A stretch of 64,000 nt of DNA from Deltaproteobacteria bacterium (GTDB lineage Bacteria > Desulfobacterota > Desulfobulbia > Desulfobulbales > Desulfurivibrionaceae): contig DUZW01000007.1 of assembly GCA_013349295.1 (NCBI GenBank), positions 1-64,000 on the forward strand, written 5' to 3'. This document shows positions 33,851-42,905 of the stretch, in pieces (positions within the stretch are counted from its first letter, which is position 1; every line of letters starts with the position of its first letter). A program made the position numbers and the translations under genes. The notes beneath the pieces were generated by a model, which saw only the letters and a program-made list of their open reading frames with translations, ran no database searches and was not told where the DNA came from.

Positions 33851-35725
33851 ATGACGGATTTAATGATTACCACCTACATCGTGGTCGGGGCGACCTTTGC
33901 CCTCTACCTTTATATTGCCCTCGTCACCCGTGCAAAAAACACCGGCGAGTTCTATGTTGCCGGCAAGGGAATTCATCCGGTACTCAACGGTATGGCCACC
34001 GGCGCCGACTGGATGTCCGCAGCCTCCTTTATCTCCATGGCCGGAATGCTTGCCATGGGCGGCTATGACGCCTCCGCTTACCTGATGGGCTGGACAGGTG
34101 GATACTGTCTGCTGGCCATGCTCCTCGCCCCATATCTTCGCAAATACGGCAAGTTTACGGTTCCTGAATTTATCGGCGACCGATTTTATTCCCAGACGGC
34201 CCGCCTGGTCGCCATCGTCTGCCTGATCATCGCCTCGCTGACCTATGTTATCGGCCAGATGAAAGGTATCGGTGTTGCCTTTTCCCGGTTCATGGAAATC
34301 CCCTTTGAAACCGGATTGTTCATCGGTATGGGTATCGTCTTTGTCTATGCGGTTCTCGGCGGGATGAAGGGCGTTACCTACACCCAGATCGCCCAGTACG
34401 TAGTTCTGATCTTCGCCTACACCGTTCCTGCAGTATTCATCTCCCTTCAACTCACCGGCAATCCTATTCCCCAGTTAGGCTTGGGATCGACCCTGAGTAG
34501 CGGAGATGGCATATATCTTCTTGATAAACTGGACAAGATAGTGGTCGATCTCGGATTCAACGCCTATACCGCTCAAAAGGGAAGTACCCTGAACATTTTC
34601 CTCCTGACCATGTCCCTGATGATCGGGACCGCCGGCCTGCCCCATGTTATTACCCGCTTCTTCACGGTACCCAAGGTTAAGGACGCCCGTTCTTCCGCCG
34701 GTTGGGCCCTGGTCTTTATCGCCATCCTCTACACCACCGCTCCGTCGGTTGGGGCCATGGCCCGTCTGAACCTGACAAATACCATTCAGACCGGAGAAGT
34801 TGGTTCACCTGAAGGGAACCTGTCGTTTGATGCCCGTCCGCAATGGATGCATAACTGGGAAAAAACCGGCCTTCTCGGCTTCGATGACAAAAACGGTGAC
34901 GGCAAAATCCAGTATTACAGCGACAATGGTCTGAGTGCTGCGGAAGCCGATCTGGCCACTGCCAGGAAAGAAGGCGGCAACGTGGCCGCCGCTCAAGCCA
35001 AGGTGGATGAAGCCTCAGCGAAACACGCAGAGAGCAAGTTCGCCTCTTTTGGCTGGAAAGGAAACGAGGTAACCAAGGTTGACAACGACATCATGGTGCT
35101 CGCCAACCCCGAGATCGCCAAGCTTCCCAACTGGGTCATCGCCTTGGTGGCGGCCGGTGGTATCGCCGCAGCCCTCTCCACCGCCGCGGGTCTGCTCCTT
35201 GCCATTTCTTCCTCCATCTCTCATGACCTCCTGAAGGGCATGATCGCCAAAGGCATCAATGACAAGACTGAGCTACTGGCAGGTCGTATTGCCATGGCCT
35301 TCGCCATCATCGTTGCAGGCTATCTCGGCCTCAATCCGCCGGGATTTGCCGCTCAAGTTGTGGCCTTGGCCTTTGGGCTCGCCGCTTCGTCAATCTTCCC
35401 TGCCATCATGATGGGGATCTTTGTCAAGCGAATGAACAGTGCTGGTGCCATCTGCGGCATGCTTGCCGGGCTTGGCTCCACCCTGCTCTATATTTTCTGG
35501 TACAAAGGGTTCATGTTCATCCCTTCGACCGCCATGGCCCCGGATAATGCGGCAAACTGGCTGCTTGGCATTTCCCCCGGCTCTTTTGGCGCAGTGGGCG
35601 CCCTGCTCAACTTCGTCGTTGCCTTCACTGTTTCAAGCTTTACCAAGGCCCCACCCGAACATATTCAGCATCTTGTCGAAGACATTCGGGTTCCGATGGG
35701 TGCAGGTGCTGCCCAGAATCACTGA
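33851..35725 (+). CDS. VC_2705-family Na+/solute symporter
   Basis: 624 aa, SSS superfamily, about 13-14 membrane helices. FYVAGKGIHPVLNGMATGAD, WMSAASFISMAGMLA, YTVPAVFISLQL and GTAGLPHVITRFFTVPKVKD fit acetate/monocarboxylate-type carriers (ActP relatives). A soluble insertion at about residues 315-405 holds a charged segment and DDKNGDGKIQYY (about 345-356), which resembles an EF-hand calcium loop. The pair with DUF4212 fits a two-subunit carrier. The substrate is inferred to be a small carboxylate. Confidence 0.88.
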   Translation: MTDLMITTYIVVGATFALYLYIALVTRAKNTGEFYVAGKGIHPVLNGMATGADWMSAASFISMAGMLAMGGYDASAYLMGWTGGYCLLAMLLAPYLRKYGKFTVPEFIGDRFYSQTARLVAIVCLIIASLTYVIGQMKGIGVAFSRFMEIPFETGLFIGMGIVFVYAVLGGMKGVTYTQIAQYVVLIFAYTVPAVFISLQLTGNPIPQLGLGSTLSSGDGIYLLDKLDKIVVDLGFNAYTAQKGSTLNIFLLTMSLMIGTAGLPHVITRFFTVPKVKDARSSAGWALVFIAILYTTAPSVGAMARLNLTNTIQTGEVGSPEGNLSFDARPQWMHNWEKTGLLGFDDKNGDGKIQYYSDNGLSAAEADLATARKEGGNVAAAQAKVDEASAKHAESKFASFGWKGNEVTKVDNDIMVLANPEIAKLPNWVIALVAAGGIAAALSTAAGLLLAISSSISHDLLKGMIAKGINDKTELLAGRIAMAFAIIVAGYLGLNPPGFAAQVVALAFGLAASSIFPAIMMGIFVKRMNSAGAICGMLAGLGSTLLYIFWYKGFMFIPSTAMAPDNAANWLLGISPGSFGAVGALLNFVVAFTVSSFTKAPPEHIQHLVEDIRVPMGAGAAQNH

Positions 35726-35762
35726 TTTTCAACGAGTCAATACCTGCCGCAGACAGGCAAAA

Positions 35763-35795
35763 GGCATCCGTACCAAGTACGGATGCCTTTTTTTT
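35763..35795 (+). terminator. Intrinsic terminator after the symporter
   Basis: 11-bp perfect stem GGCATCCGTAC / GTACGGATGCC (35763-35773, 35777-35787), loop CAA, followed by eight T residues. Confidence 0.95.
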
Positions 35796-36010
35796 ACCCT
35801 CCCAAAAAGGAAAAAGAATAGCGGCAGCAGCTGATATCATACCGAAAAATCTACGACTCTGCCGGTTGGCCCGCACAGTTTGGATAAAAATGCGCAGGTC
35901 ATTTCATTTAGCCCTACGCATTTTTGTTATTTCAGGGCGAAAATTTTCTGTTAAGATAGCCCCCATTGTACATCCTCAGAAAACCACCTCAAGCCTTGAG
36001 CAGATTACCC

Positions 36011-37387
36011 ATGGCCGAGATAGCCGAGATACTTGTCGTTGACGATGAACCCAGCATGCGGGAGTTTCTCACAATTCTCCTGGATAAAAACGGCTACACA
36101 ACCCGTGCCGCCGCAAGCGGAGCCGAAGCTCTCACCCTTTTAAAACACCACCATTTTGATCTGATCATCTCGGACATCCGCATGCCGGATTTAAGCGGCC
36201 TCGCCCTCCTTGAGAATATCAAACAGCAGGATCTCTCTATCCCCGTCGTGCTGATCACCGCCTACGCCTCGCCGGAAGATGCGGTGCTTGCCATGAAAAA
36301 CGGCGCCTACGACTACATTACCAAACCGTTCAAGGTGGATGACATTCTCTCGGTTATCAAGGCATCCTTGGTGAGTCGGCAGGAAAAGCCCCCGGCCAAG
36401 GACCGGGATTCTTTTGCAGGCATCATCGGCAACAGCCCGGAGATGCTCAAGATTTACGACCTCATCCAGCGCATCGGCCCAACCCAGGCCAATGTCCTCA
36501 TCTATGGCGAATCAGGAACCGGCAAGGAACTCGTGGCTCAAGCCATTCACCAGCATAGCAAAGTCGCGGCAAACGCCTTTGTCCCCATCACCTGCAGCGC
36601 CATCCCGGAAAACCTCATCGAATCCGAACTGTTCGGCCATGCCAAGGGCTCGTTCACCGGGGCAATTGCCAACAAGACCGGGCTTTTTGAGCTGGCAAAC
36701 AATGGCAGCGCCTTTCTGGATGAAATCGGTGAACTCTCCCCGCTTATCCAGACCAAACTCCTGCGGGTTTTGCAGGAACGTGAATTCAAAAAAGTCGGCG
36801 GAACGGAGACCATCAAGGTCAAGGTCCGGATCATTTCAGCCACCAACAAAAACCTGGAAGAGGAAGTTCTGGCCGGTCGCTTCCGGGAGGATCTTTTTTA
36901 CCGTTTGGCCGTTGTCCCCATCCGCATGCCGCCCCTTCGTGAACGCAAAGGGGATGTGCCTCTTCTGGTCGACCATTTCCTAAAAAAATACTGCGCCCTG
37001 TTCGATAAGGAGGTGCAACAAATCTCCTCCTATGCCCTGAAGGTCCTGATGGACTATGATTTCCCCGGCAATGTCCGTGAGTTGGAAAATATCGTCGAGC
37101 GTGGAGTCGCCCTTGAATCCTCCAATATTATTTTACCGGAAAGCCTCACCCTGTCAGGACATCGCCCCAGCCGCATCCTTGACACTGATCAGGCAGGCGG
37201 AGATGTCACCGCGTCAACGGATGAAGTCGCCTTTGACCTCGGGCTTGAACAGTACATCACCGATATTGAAAAAAGATTGATCAGAACCGCCCTGAACAGG
37301 ACAAATAATTCCAGAATGAAAGCAGCGGATCTTCTAAAAATGAGCTTCCGTTCCTTCCGCTACAAGGCAAAAAAATATAACATTTGA
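36011..37387 (+). CDS. NtrC/PilR-type sigma-54 response regulator
   Basis: 458 aa from ATG 36011; the frame opens at 35966. Receiver: VVDDEPSMREF with phosphoacceptor Asp55 in LIISDIRMPD, and YITKPF. AAA+ domain: Walker A GESGTGKELVAQAIH, the sigma-54 contact loop as GSFTGA, GSAFLDEIGEL (Walker B) and FREDLFYRLAVVPIRMPPLR. The C-terminal Fis-type HTH is NNSRMKAADLLKMSFRSFRY. It is followed by its probable kinase (77 bases). PilR-like domain sizes suggest type IV pilus control, but no pil genes are nearby. Confidence 0.9.
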   Translation: MAEIAEILVVDDEPSMREFLTILLDKNGYTTRAAASGAEALTLLKHHHFDLIISDIRMPDLSGLALLENIKQQDLSIPVVLITAYASPEDAVLAMKNGAYDYITKPFKVDDILSVIKASLVSRQEKPPAKDRDSFAGIIGNSPEMLKIYDLIQRIGPTQANVLIYGESGTGKELVAQAIHQHSKVAANAFVPITCSAIPENLIESELFGHAKGSFTGAIANKTGLFELANNGSAFLDEIGELSPLIQTKLLRVLQEREFKKVGGTETIKVKVRIISATNKNLEEEVLAGRFREDLFYRLAVVPIRMPPLRERKGDVPLLVDHFLKKYCALFDKEVQQISSYALKVLMDYDFPGNVRELENIVERGVALESSNIILPESLTLSGHRPSRILDTDQAGGDVTASTDEVAFDLGLEQYITDIEKRLIRTALNRTNNSRMKAADLLKMSFRSFRYKAKKYNI

Positions 37388-37464
37388 AGCCTGTCTTCAA
37401 GAAACACTCCCAAGAACGTTTGGAACCATATCCTTTTCCTTGAGTTCCATCCCCAAAAGGTCCC

Positions 37465-39141
37465 ATGATACTTTCCACCTTCTGCCCGCATACCGCCTCG
37501 CATGCCGCCAATGAACATCTCAAGAAACAGATTCACTGGCTGCTGTTTTTCAGAGTACTTTTCCTCTCATTAATGCTGGGGATCAGTGTCCTTCTCCAGG
37601 CAAAGACACCTTCCATCTTTCTCCCACCTCTGCACTATCTTGCCTATTTCATTGCAGGACTCTATCTTTTCACCATCCTCTCAGCCCTGATTGTCGGGAT
37701 GATTCAATGCTATTCCCGCTTCGGCTACCTACAGATCACCCTTGACATCCTTCTGGTGACTCTCCTGGTTTTCTATACCGGCGGCAGTCAATCTGTTTTC
37801 ACGGTGGTATATTTTTTCCCCATCGTCATGGGAGCCTTCATGCTCTTTCGTCCGGGAAGCCTGCTGTTTGCCACTCTGAGCACCCTGCTGTTTGGCTCCC
37901 TGCTCTTCGTCGAGTATGGCGGGCATGCATCTCGATTTGGCCTGACCTACCCAAGCCAGCTGGCCAATTTCCAAATGCTTCTCCATTATTTCAGTATTCA
38001 CAGCCTCACCTTTTTCCTGGTTGCCATCCTGAGCGCCATGCTCTCGACCCGACTTCAGAAAACAGAAGCGGAACTCTTCCAGACCGTGAGTGACTATGAC
38101 CGCCTTTCCTTTCTGTACAAACAGATCTTTGATGATATCAATACCGGCATTATCACAGTTGACGAAGATACCCGGATAACATCCTTCAACCGGGCGGCTG
38201 GACTCATAACAGGCTACCGACCCGACGAAATCATCGGTCTGGAACTTCCCCGCGCATTTCCCGGGCTGGAATCTGCTCTGCTCCATGAGGAGGAGCGGCG
38301 GCACATGGCCGATATCCCCCGCAAAAACGGAGAAACTATCCCTGTGGGTTATTCCTGTTCCAGACTCAACGCCCCGGACGATAACGAAAACGGCTACGTC
38401 TATACCCTGCAGGATCTCAGTCAGATAAAAAAGATGGAGGCCCAGGTACAGCAGGCCGAAAAAATGGCAACCATCGGAGAAATGGCCGCAGGGATTGCCC
38501 ATGAACTCAGGAATCCCCTGGCCGCCATCTCAGGGGCCGTGCAGCTGTTGGACAGGGAAACAGAAAGCTCCATCAACAAACGGCTGTTTGGTATCATCAT
38601 GCGGGAATCAGACAGGCTCGATGCAACAATCCATGAATTTCTTCTCTTTTCCAAACCGGTCAATCCGGAAAAAAAATGGTTTCCCCTGCGAGCTCTTGCC
38701 TGGGAAGCCATGGAGACCCTTGGCCAGGACCCGGGCTGGAACCCCACCCTGACCCTTGATCTCGAAATCCCGCCCGATCTTGAGTGCTGGGCCGACCCAC
38801 AGCTGGTCAGACAGGTGATTCTCAACCTGATTACAAACAGCGCCAATGCCTGCCGTAATATTGAAAAGGGAAGGATATTGCTCCGGGCCGATAAAACCAC
38901 CACCGGGGAGAATGAAAAACGTGAAGAAGCCATTAGCATGGAGATCATTGATAACGGCCACGGCGTACAAGCAAATATCCGGGAAAAAATATTCGAGCCT
39001 TTTTTCACAACCAGAGAAACAGGGACAGGACTGGGATTGGCCATTGTCCGTCAGATAGTGCACAGCCATGGCGGCGGGATTTCCCTGCGCGACTGCCATC
39101 CCCATGGCACAATTTTTTCCGTCAAACTGCCTCTGCCTTGA
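37465..39141 (+). CDS. PilS-like membrane sensor histidine kinase
   Basis: 558 aa. About six N-terminal membrane helices (residues 25-195) without a large periplasmic sensor, a PAS domain (about 215-325: GIITVDEDTRITSFNRAAG), the HisKA phosphoacceptor His346 in AAGIAHELRNPLAAISGA and a HATPase with NLITNSANACRN (N box), IIDNGHGV and GTGLGLAIV. It is probably the cognate kinase of the regulator just upstream; kinase and regulator are in the reverse of the usual pilS-pilR order. Membrane-embedded sensing is inferred. Confidence 0.88.
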   Translation: MILSTFCPHTASHAANEHLKKQIHWLLFFRVLFLSLMLGISVLLQAKTPSIFLPPLHYLAYFIAGLYLFTILSALIVGMIQCYSRFGYLQITLDILLVTLLVFYTGGSQSVFTVVYFFPIVMGAFMLFRPGSLLFATLSTLLFGSLLFVEYGGHASRFGLTYPSQLANFQMLLHYFSIHSLTFFLVAILSAMLSTRLQKTEAELFQTVSDYDRLSFLYKQIFDDINTGIITVDEDTRITSFNRAAGLITGYRPDEIIGLELPRAFPGLESALLHEEERRHMADIPRKNGETIPVGYSCSRLNAPDDNENGYVYTLQDLSQIKKMEAQVQQAEKMATIGEMAAGIAHELRNPLAAISGAVQLLDRETESSINKRLFGIIMRESDRLDATIHEFLLFSKPVNPEKKWFPLRALAWEAMETLGQDPGWNPTLTLDLEIPPDLECWADPQLVRQVILNLITNSANACRNIEKGRILLRADKTTTGENEKREEAISMEIIDNGHGVQANIREKIFEPFFTTRETGTGLGLAIVRQIVHSHGGGISLRDCHPHGTIFSVKLPLP

Positions 39142-39144
39142 AGA

Positions 39145-39225
39145 GAAAGCGAGAAATGGATAATGTAAAATTAAGTGAAAAACATCCTTGGTTGGTTAAT
39201 TTTTCATTATCCGTTTTCACCTTTC
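39145..39225. repeat. Imperfect 81-bp inverted repeat between convergent genes
   Basis: The left arm contains GAAATGGATAATGTAAAATTA (39153-39173) and the right arm TAATTTTTCATTATCCGTTTTC (39197-39218), with an outer GAAAG / CTTTC pair. It starts just after the kinase stop and ends just before the cytochrome b stop. It looks like a small palindromic element or a stem that separates two transcripts. Confidence 0.5.
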
Positions 39226-39226
39226 A

Positions 39227-40066
39227 CTATCTGAACGCGGCAATTATGGAAAACAGCAGATAAACGCTGAGCCAGCAGAGAATAAACAACAACGATCTCC
39301 GCCTTCCGGGAGTATCTGAATTTACACAGACCAGGGCGACAAGCAGGGTAGAAGGAAAAAACACCCCGGCCCACACGGGCTGGATATAGCGCAGCAGCTC
39401 CTGCAAGCCGAGCAGAAACCATGGCCCTTGGATGTGAAACAACCCGAGACGAGTCGGCTCCATGGGCGCTACAAGAAAAAGACTGGCCACCACCGTGCCG
39501 AAAAGCAGCAGGCTATGTTGGGTAAAACCTACCCGGTAGCGGCGCAGATGATCCCAGCAACATACCCCCCAGACAAGCCCGAGGCCGATGAGATGGTTGA
39601 CGTAGACCCGCTTCATCGCCTCGGCCTCGATGGAAAAAAGCAAGGTGTTCAGCATCGTTCCCAGATAGGGAATGGACAGGGTGATATTTTCGGCAATGAC
39701 ACCTGCAGCCTCTCCGGTTGCATCAGCCCGCAGAACATAGCCGGTAAAGAGCAATAACAACGCGGCAGGCACAGAACCGATCAGCAGGAGCCACTTGCCG
39801 AAACGCAGCTGCTGATCGGTTTTTGCCAGGATAACCGCAGCCAAATGGCACAGGGAAAAGAGAAAAAACAACTGACTGGAATAAAAATGACAGGAGCGAA
39901 AGAATTGACCGAACGGCGTCAGCAGATCAAGGGAACTGGCGGAAAAAAAAGGAGTGGCCGGGTCGTACTGGAGGGCCACCACCATCCCGGATAAAACAGA
40001 AAGATAGAGCGAAACCAGGCTCTTGCCCCCCCATTTTGTCTCAACAATAAACGTACGGATGTTCAT
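39227..40066 (-). CDS. Diheme cytochrome b (b6-type with C-terminal extension)
   Basis: 279 aa from ATG 40066, overlapping the Rieske gene end region; the frame starts at 40084. The b-heme His pairs are in CHFYSSQLFFLFSLCH (HX13H) and NHLIGLGLVWGVCCWDH (HX14H). The C-terminal part GLFHIQGPWFLLGLQELLR resembles subunit IV of b6f. With the Rieske protein it forms a two-gene quinol-oxidizing module in the inner membrane, matching the menaquinone genes in this window. No cytochrome c1 or c gene is adjacent. Confidence 0.82.
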   Translation of the reverse strand: MNIRTFIVETKWGGKSLVSLYLSVLSGMVVALQYDPATPFFSASSLDLLTPFGQFFRSCHFYSSQLFFLFSLCHLAAVILAKTDQQLRFGKWLLLIGSVPAALLLLFTGYVLRADATGEAAGVIAENITLSIPYLGTMLNTLLFSIEAEAMKRVYVNHLIGLGLVWGVCCWDHLRRYRVGFTQHSLLLFGTVVASLFLVAPMEPTRLGLFHIQGPWFLLGLQELLRYIQPVWAGVFFPSTLLVALVCVNSDTPGRRRSLLFILCWLSVYLLFSIIAAFR

Positions 40067-40070
40067 AGCC

Positions 40071-40508
40071 TTACAGGGTAACAAGATACCCTTTTCCGTC
40101 CTTGTCCTCCCTCACAGTCGCCACCTGAAAACGGGGAAGATTTTTTTTGGCGGGACCGCTGATCCGGACCCCTTCCTTGCTGAATCGACTATGATGACAA
40201 GGACAGAGGAGAATTTCTTCCTTTTCCTGGTAATTGAGCCGACAGCCCAAATGGGTGCATTTCCTCGACACGGCCCACGGGCCGCTTTGCCCGACAAAAA
40301 GGATAAAATCATGCTCCAGAACAAACCCGCCCACCGGCAAGACCTTATGTACTTTCACGATTCGTGGCTGTTTGGGAGTACGATAGCCAAGAAAACGAAA
40401 AACAGGATACAAGAGCAAGGCGCCGGCCCCCCAGCTCAACCAGGACCAAGAACCAGCCAGGAATATCCGCCGGGTAAAAAGCTCCCCTTTTCCCGCCTTC
40501 TCAGTCAT
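40071..40508 (-). CDS. Rieske iron-sulfur protein
   Basis: 145 aa from ATG 40508; a longer frame to 40559 lacks a clear ribosome site. An N-terminal twin-arginine-like anchor (LFTRRIFLAGSWSWLSWGAG) is followed by a soluble Rieske domain. Cluster ligands are in CTHLGCRLNY and CPCHHSRFSKEG (CxH and CxxH boxes). It transfers electrons from quinol via a [2Fe-2S] centre and overlaps the following cytochrome b gene region. Confidence 0.88.
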   Translation of the reverse strand: MTEKAGKGELFTRRIFLAGSWSWLSWGAGALLLYPVFRFLGYRTPKQPRIVKVHKVLPVGGFVLEHDFILFVGQSGPWAVSRKCTHLGCRLNYQEKEEILLCPCHHSRFSKEGVRISGPAKKNLPRFQVATVREDKDGKGYLVTL

Positions 40509-40586
40509 GACAGGAAATGACCCTGTGGAACTTGGCAAAAGAAGAACAGACTGAGACATCGGCCAGGACAGTCACCCATCCGCTCA

Positions 40587-41111
40587 TCATGGTTGCAAAT
40601 ACCGCGCCCGCAGTTTCTCGCAGACATGATCCGGCACCAAACCGCTTACATCCCCGCCATGTCTTGCCGCATCCTTAATAATACTGGAACTAATAAAGAT
40701 CCAACGGAAGCCGGTCATCAGAAAAACCGTTTCTACCTCCCGTTCAATCCTCCGGTTCATCAAGGCCAATTGGAACTCATAATCAAAATCAGACACGGCC
40801 CGCAAGCCGCGGATAATAGCTTTTGCCCCGCGTTTGTAGGCAAAATCCACGAGAAGCCCGGAGACATCCACCACCTCGATCCGGGTTTCATTGCCGGGGA
40901 AACAATCTTCAATCATCTTCCGTCGTTCGTCCAGGGAAAAAAGCGGCTGCTTGCCAGGATTACATGCAACAGCGATGATTACCCGGTCAAACAGATTCAG
41001 CCCCCGGTGAATAATATCGAGATGGCCATTGGTTATGGGATCAAAGGTGCCGGGATACACGGCGACAGATTCGGATGTGGCTTCAGAGACAAACGGCTCA
41101 TAGTCAGTCAT
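40587..41111 (-). CDS. coaD: Phosphopantetheine adenylyltransferase
   Basis: 174 aa from ATG 41111; the frame extends to 41234 inside rsmD. YPGTFDPITNGHLDIIHRGL has the nucleotidyltransferase TxGH motif; LFSLDERRKMIED, RGLRAVSDFDYEFQLALMN and FISSSIIKDAA are CoaD marks. It makes dephospho-CoA, the penultimate step of coenzyme A synthesis, linking to panC/panD about 10 kb away. It overlaps rsmD by eight bases, a linkage common in bacteria. Confidence 0.95.
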   Translation of the reverse strand: MTDYEPFVSEATSESVAVYPGTFDPITNGHLDIIHRGLNLFDRVIIAVACNPGKQPLFSLDERRKMIEDCFPGNETRIEVVDVSGLLVDFAYKRGAKAIIRGLRAVSDFDYEFQLALMNRRIEREVETVFLMTGFRWIFISSSIIKDAARHGGDVSGLVPDHVCEKLRARYLQP

Positions 41112-41688
41112 TGCTCTCTGCCTCCAGATGGTGGTAAAGCCAGAAACCTGCCTCTCCGTAACGGCGGCGGTCAAAACAAGTAAGCGGCCCCAAGGTTTGA
41201 GGGTATTGCGCTTCAGCTGCGTCTTCGAGAACAACTACCGCCTTGGCGGCAAGAAAAGTTCCGGCCGCCAAACACTCAAGCCCGCGCAGGGCAAGGGTAC
41301 TCCCATAAGGAGGGTCAAGAAAAACCAGATCAAATCCATGGGCCGGCTGCTTTGCGGCCAAAAAAGCAAGGCCCTTGGCCAGATCTCGCTGCAACACCAT
41401 GGCACGGTCAGTAAAGCCGCAGAGCGCTACATTCCGCTCAATAAGCTCGATGACGGAACGCTGGGCATCGACAAAAACCGCCAGTATAGCCCCCCGGCTC
41501 AAGGCTTCCAGGCCCAAGGCGCCGGTACCGGCAAACAGGTCCAAAACCCGGGCGCCTGCAACCTTGGCAGCCAAAATGCTGAAAATCGCTTCCCTTGCCC
41601 TATCGGAGGTAGGCCGAATCAGATCGCCAAAACGCGGGCCCGGCGCAAGCAGCTTGCGCCCTCGAGCGCTGCCGCTGATAATCCGCAC
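41104..41688 (-). CDS. rsmD: 16S rRNA (guanine966-N2)-methyltransferase RsmD
   Basis: 194 aa. MRIISGSARGRKLLAPG at the start, RPTSDRAREAIFSIL, SAM motif VLDLFAGTGALGLEALSRG and catalytic DLVFLDPPYGS (N6/N2-methylase DPPY). It modifies G966 of 16S rRNA during small-subunit assembly. It lies between asd and coaD in a tight minus-strand run. Confidence 0.94.
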   Translation of the reverse strand: MRIISGSARGRKLLAPGPRFGDLIRPTSDRAREAIFSILAAKVAGARVLDLFAGTGALGLEALSRGAILAVFVDAQRSVIELIERNVALCGFTDRAMVLQRDLAKGLAFLAAKQPAHGFDLVFLDPPYGSTLALRGLECLAAGTFLAAKAVVVLEDAAEAQYPQTLGPLTCFDRRRYGEAGFWLYHHLEAESND

Positions 41689-41690
41689 AA

Positions 41691-42719
41691 TTACAGGTAA
41701 TCCCGAATGAGAACCTCGGCGATCTGCACGGCGTTGAGCGCAGCTCCCTTGAGGATATTGTCGGAGACCACCCAGAGGTTGATCCCGTTGGCAATGGACT
41801 CATCCTCACGAATCCGGCCAACCAGAGTCTCGAACTTACCCGCGCAGTCAATGGCCATTGGATACCGGCTCAGGGTCGGCTCATCAACCAACTGCACCCC
41901 GGGAGCATTTTTCAAAAGAGCCTTGACCTCGGCCGCGGTGATCTTCTTCTCGGTTTCGATATTGACCGATTCGGAATGGCCGTAAAAAACAGGAACGCGC
42001 ACCGTGGTGGCAGTGACACCGATGGTCTGGTCTTCAAAGATCTTACGGGTTTCGTTGACCATCTTCATCTCTTCCTTGGTGTAGCCGTTATCAAGGAAGC
42101 TGTCGATCTGGGGCAGACAGTTGAAGGCGATCTGGTGCGGATATACGCTATGCTCCAGGGGCTTGCCCGCCGCATAATCAAGAACCTGCTGCTTGAGTTC
42201 ATCTATGGCCTTTGCCCCGGTGCCGGAAACCGCCTGATAGGTGGATACCACGATGCGTTTGATCCGGACCTTGTCGTGAATGGGTTTCAGGGCCACCAGC
42301 ATCTGGATGGTGGAACAGTTGGGATTGGCAATGATGCCCCGTTTTTTATACTGAGCAATGGCATGGGAATTCACCTCGGGCACCACCAAGGGGATTTCCG
42401 GATCCATGCGGTAGGCGCTGGAGTTGTCGACAACCACGGCGCCCGCCGCCGCTGCAGCCGGAGCAAAATCGAAGGAGCGGGTAGCCCCTGCGGAAAAGAG
42501 AGCGATATCGATCCCGGCAAAGGCATCCTTGCTCAACAGCTGAACAGGAATCTCCTTGCCCTTAAAGGTAAGAGTTTTCCCCACGGAGCGCTCCGAAGCG
42601 AGCAAACGCAGTTCATCCAGAGGAAAGTCCCTTCGCGCCAAAACATCAAGCATGGCACCGCCAACAGCGCCGGTTGCGCCGGCAACAGCAACATTGAATT
42701 TCTTTTTTGCAGCAGTCAT
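41691..42719 (-). CDS. asd: Aspartate-semialdehyde dehydrogenase
   Basis: 342 aa. NAD(P)-binding VAGATGAVGGAMLDVL, active-site Cys in NPNCSTIQMLVAL, VSTYQAVSGTGAKAIDEL and the catalytic His region VPVFYGHSESVNIETEK. It makes aspartate semialdehyde for lysine, threonine and methionine, and is the probable source for the DUF39-type homocysteine route encoded elsewhere in the window. Two bases separate its stop from the rsmD start. Confidence 0.95.
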   Translation of the reverse strand: MTAAKKKFNVAVAGATGAVGGAMLDVLARRDFPLDELRLLASERSVGKTLTFKGKEIPVQLLSKDAFAGIDIALFSAGATRSFDFAPAAAAAGAVVVDNSSAYRMDPEIPLVVPEVNSHAIAQYKKRGIIANPNCSTIQMLVALKPIHDKVRIKRIVVSTYQAVSGTGAKAIDELKQQVLDYAAGKPLEHSVYPHQIAFNCLPQIDSFLDNGYTKEEMKMVNETRKIFEDQTIGVTATTVRVPVFYGHSESVNIETEKKITAAEVKALLKNAPGVQLVDEPTLSRYPMAIDCAGKFETLVGRIREDESIANGINLWVVSDNILKGAALNAVQIAEVLIRDYL

Positions 42720-42905
42720 TGTCCCAGTCCCTTACAGACAGCAGCCGGGGATCACCCGGCAATTGTATAAAAAATCTGTAATTGTTTCGCAGCACTGCAT
42801 GTACAGCACTGGGAAACAGTTACGTTTCTTGGTTTACTTTCATTCTCGGCAGCAAGCATGACAAGTACAAACATCAGCAGGTTTCCAAAGCAGCCACTTG
42901 ATGTC

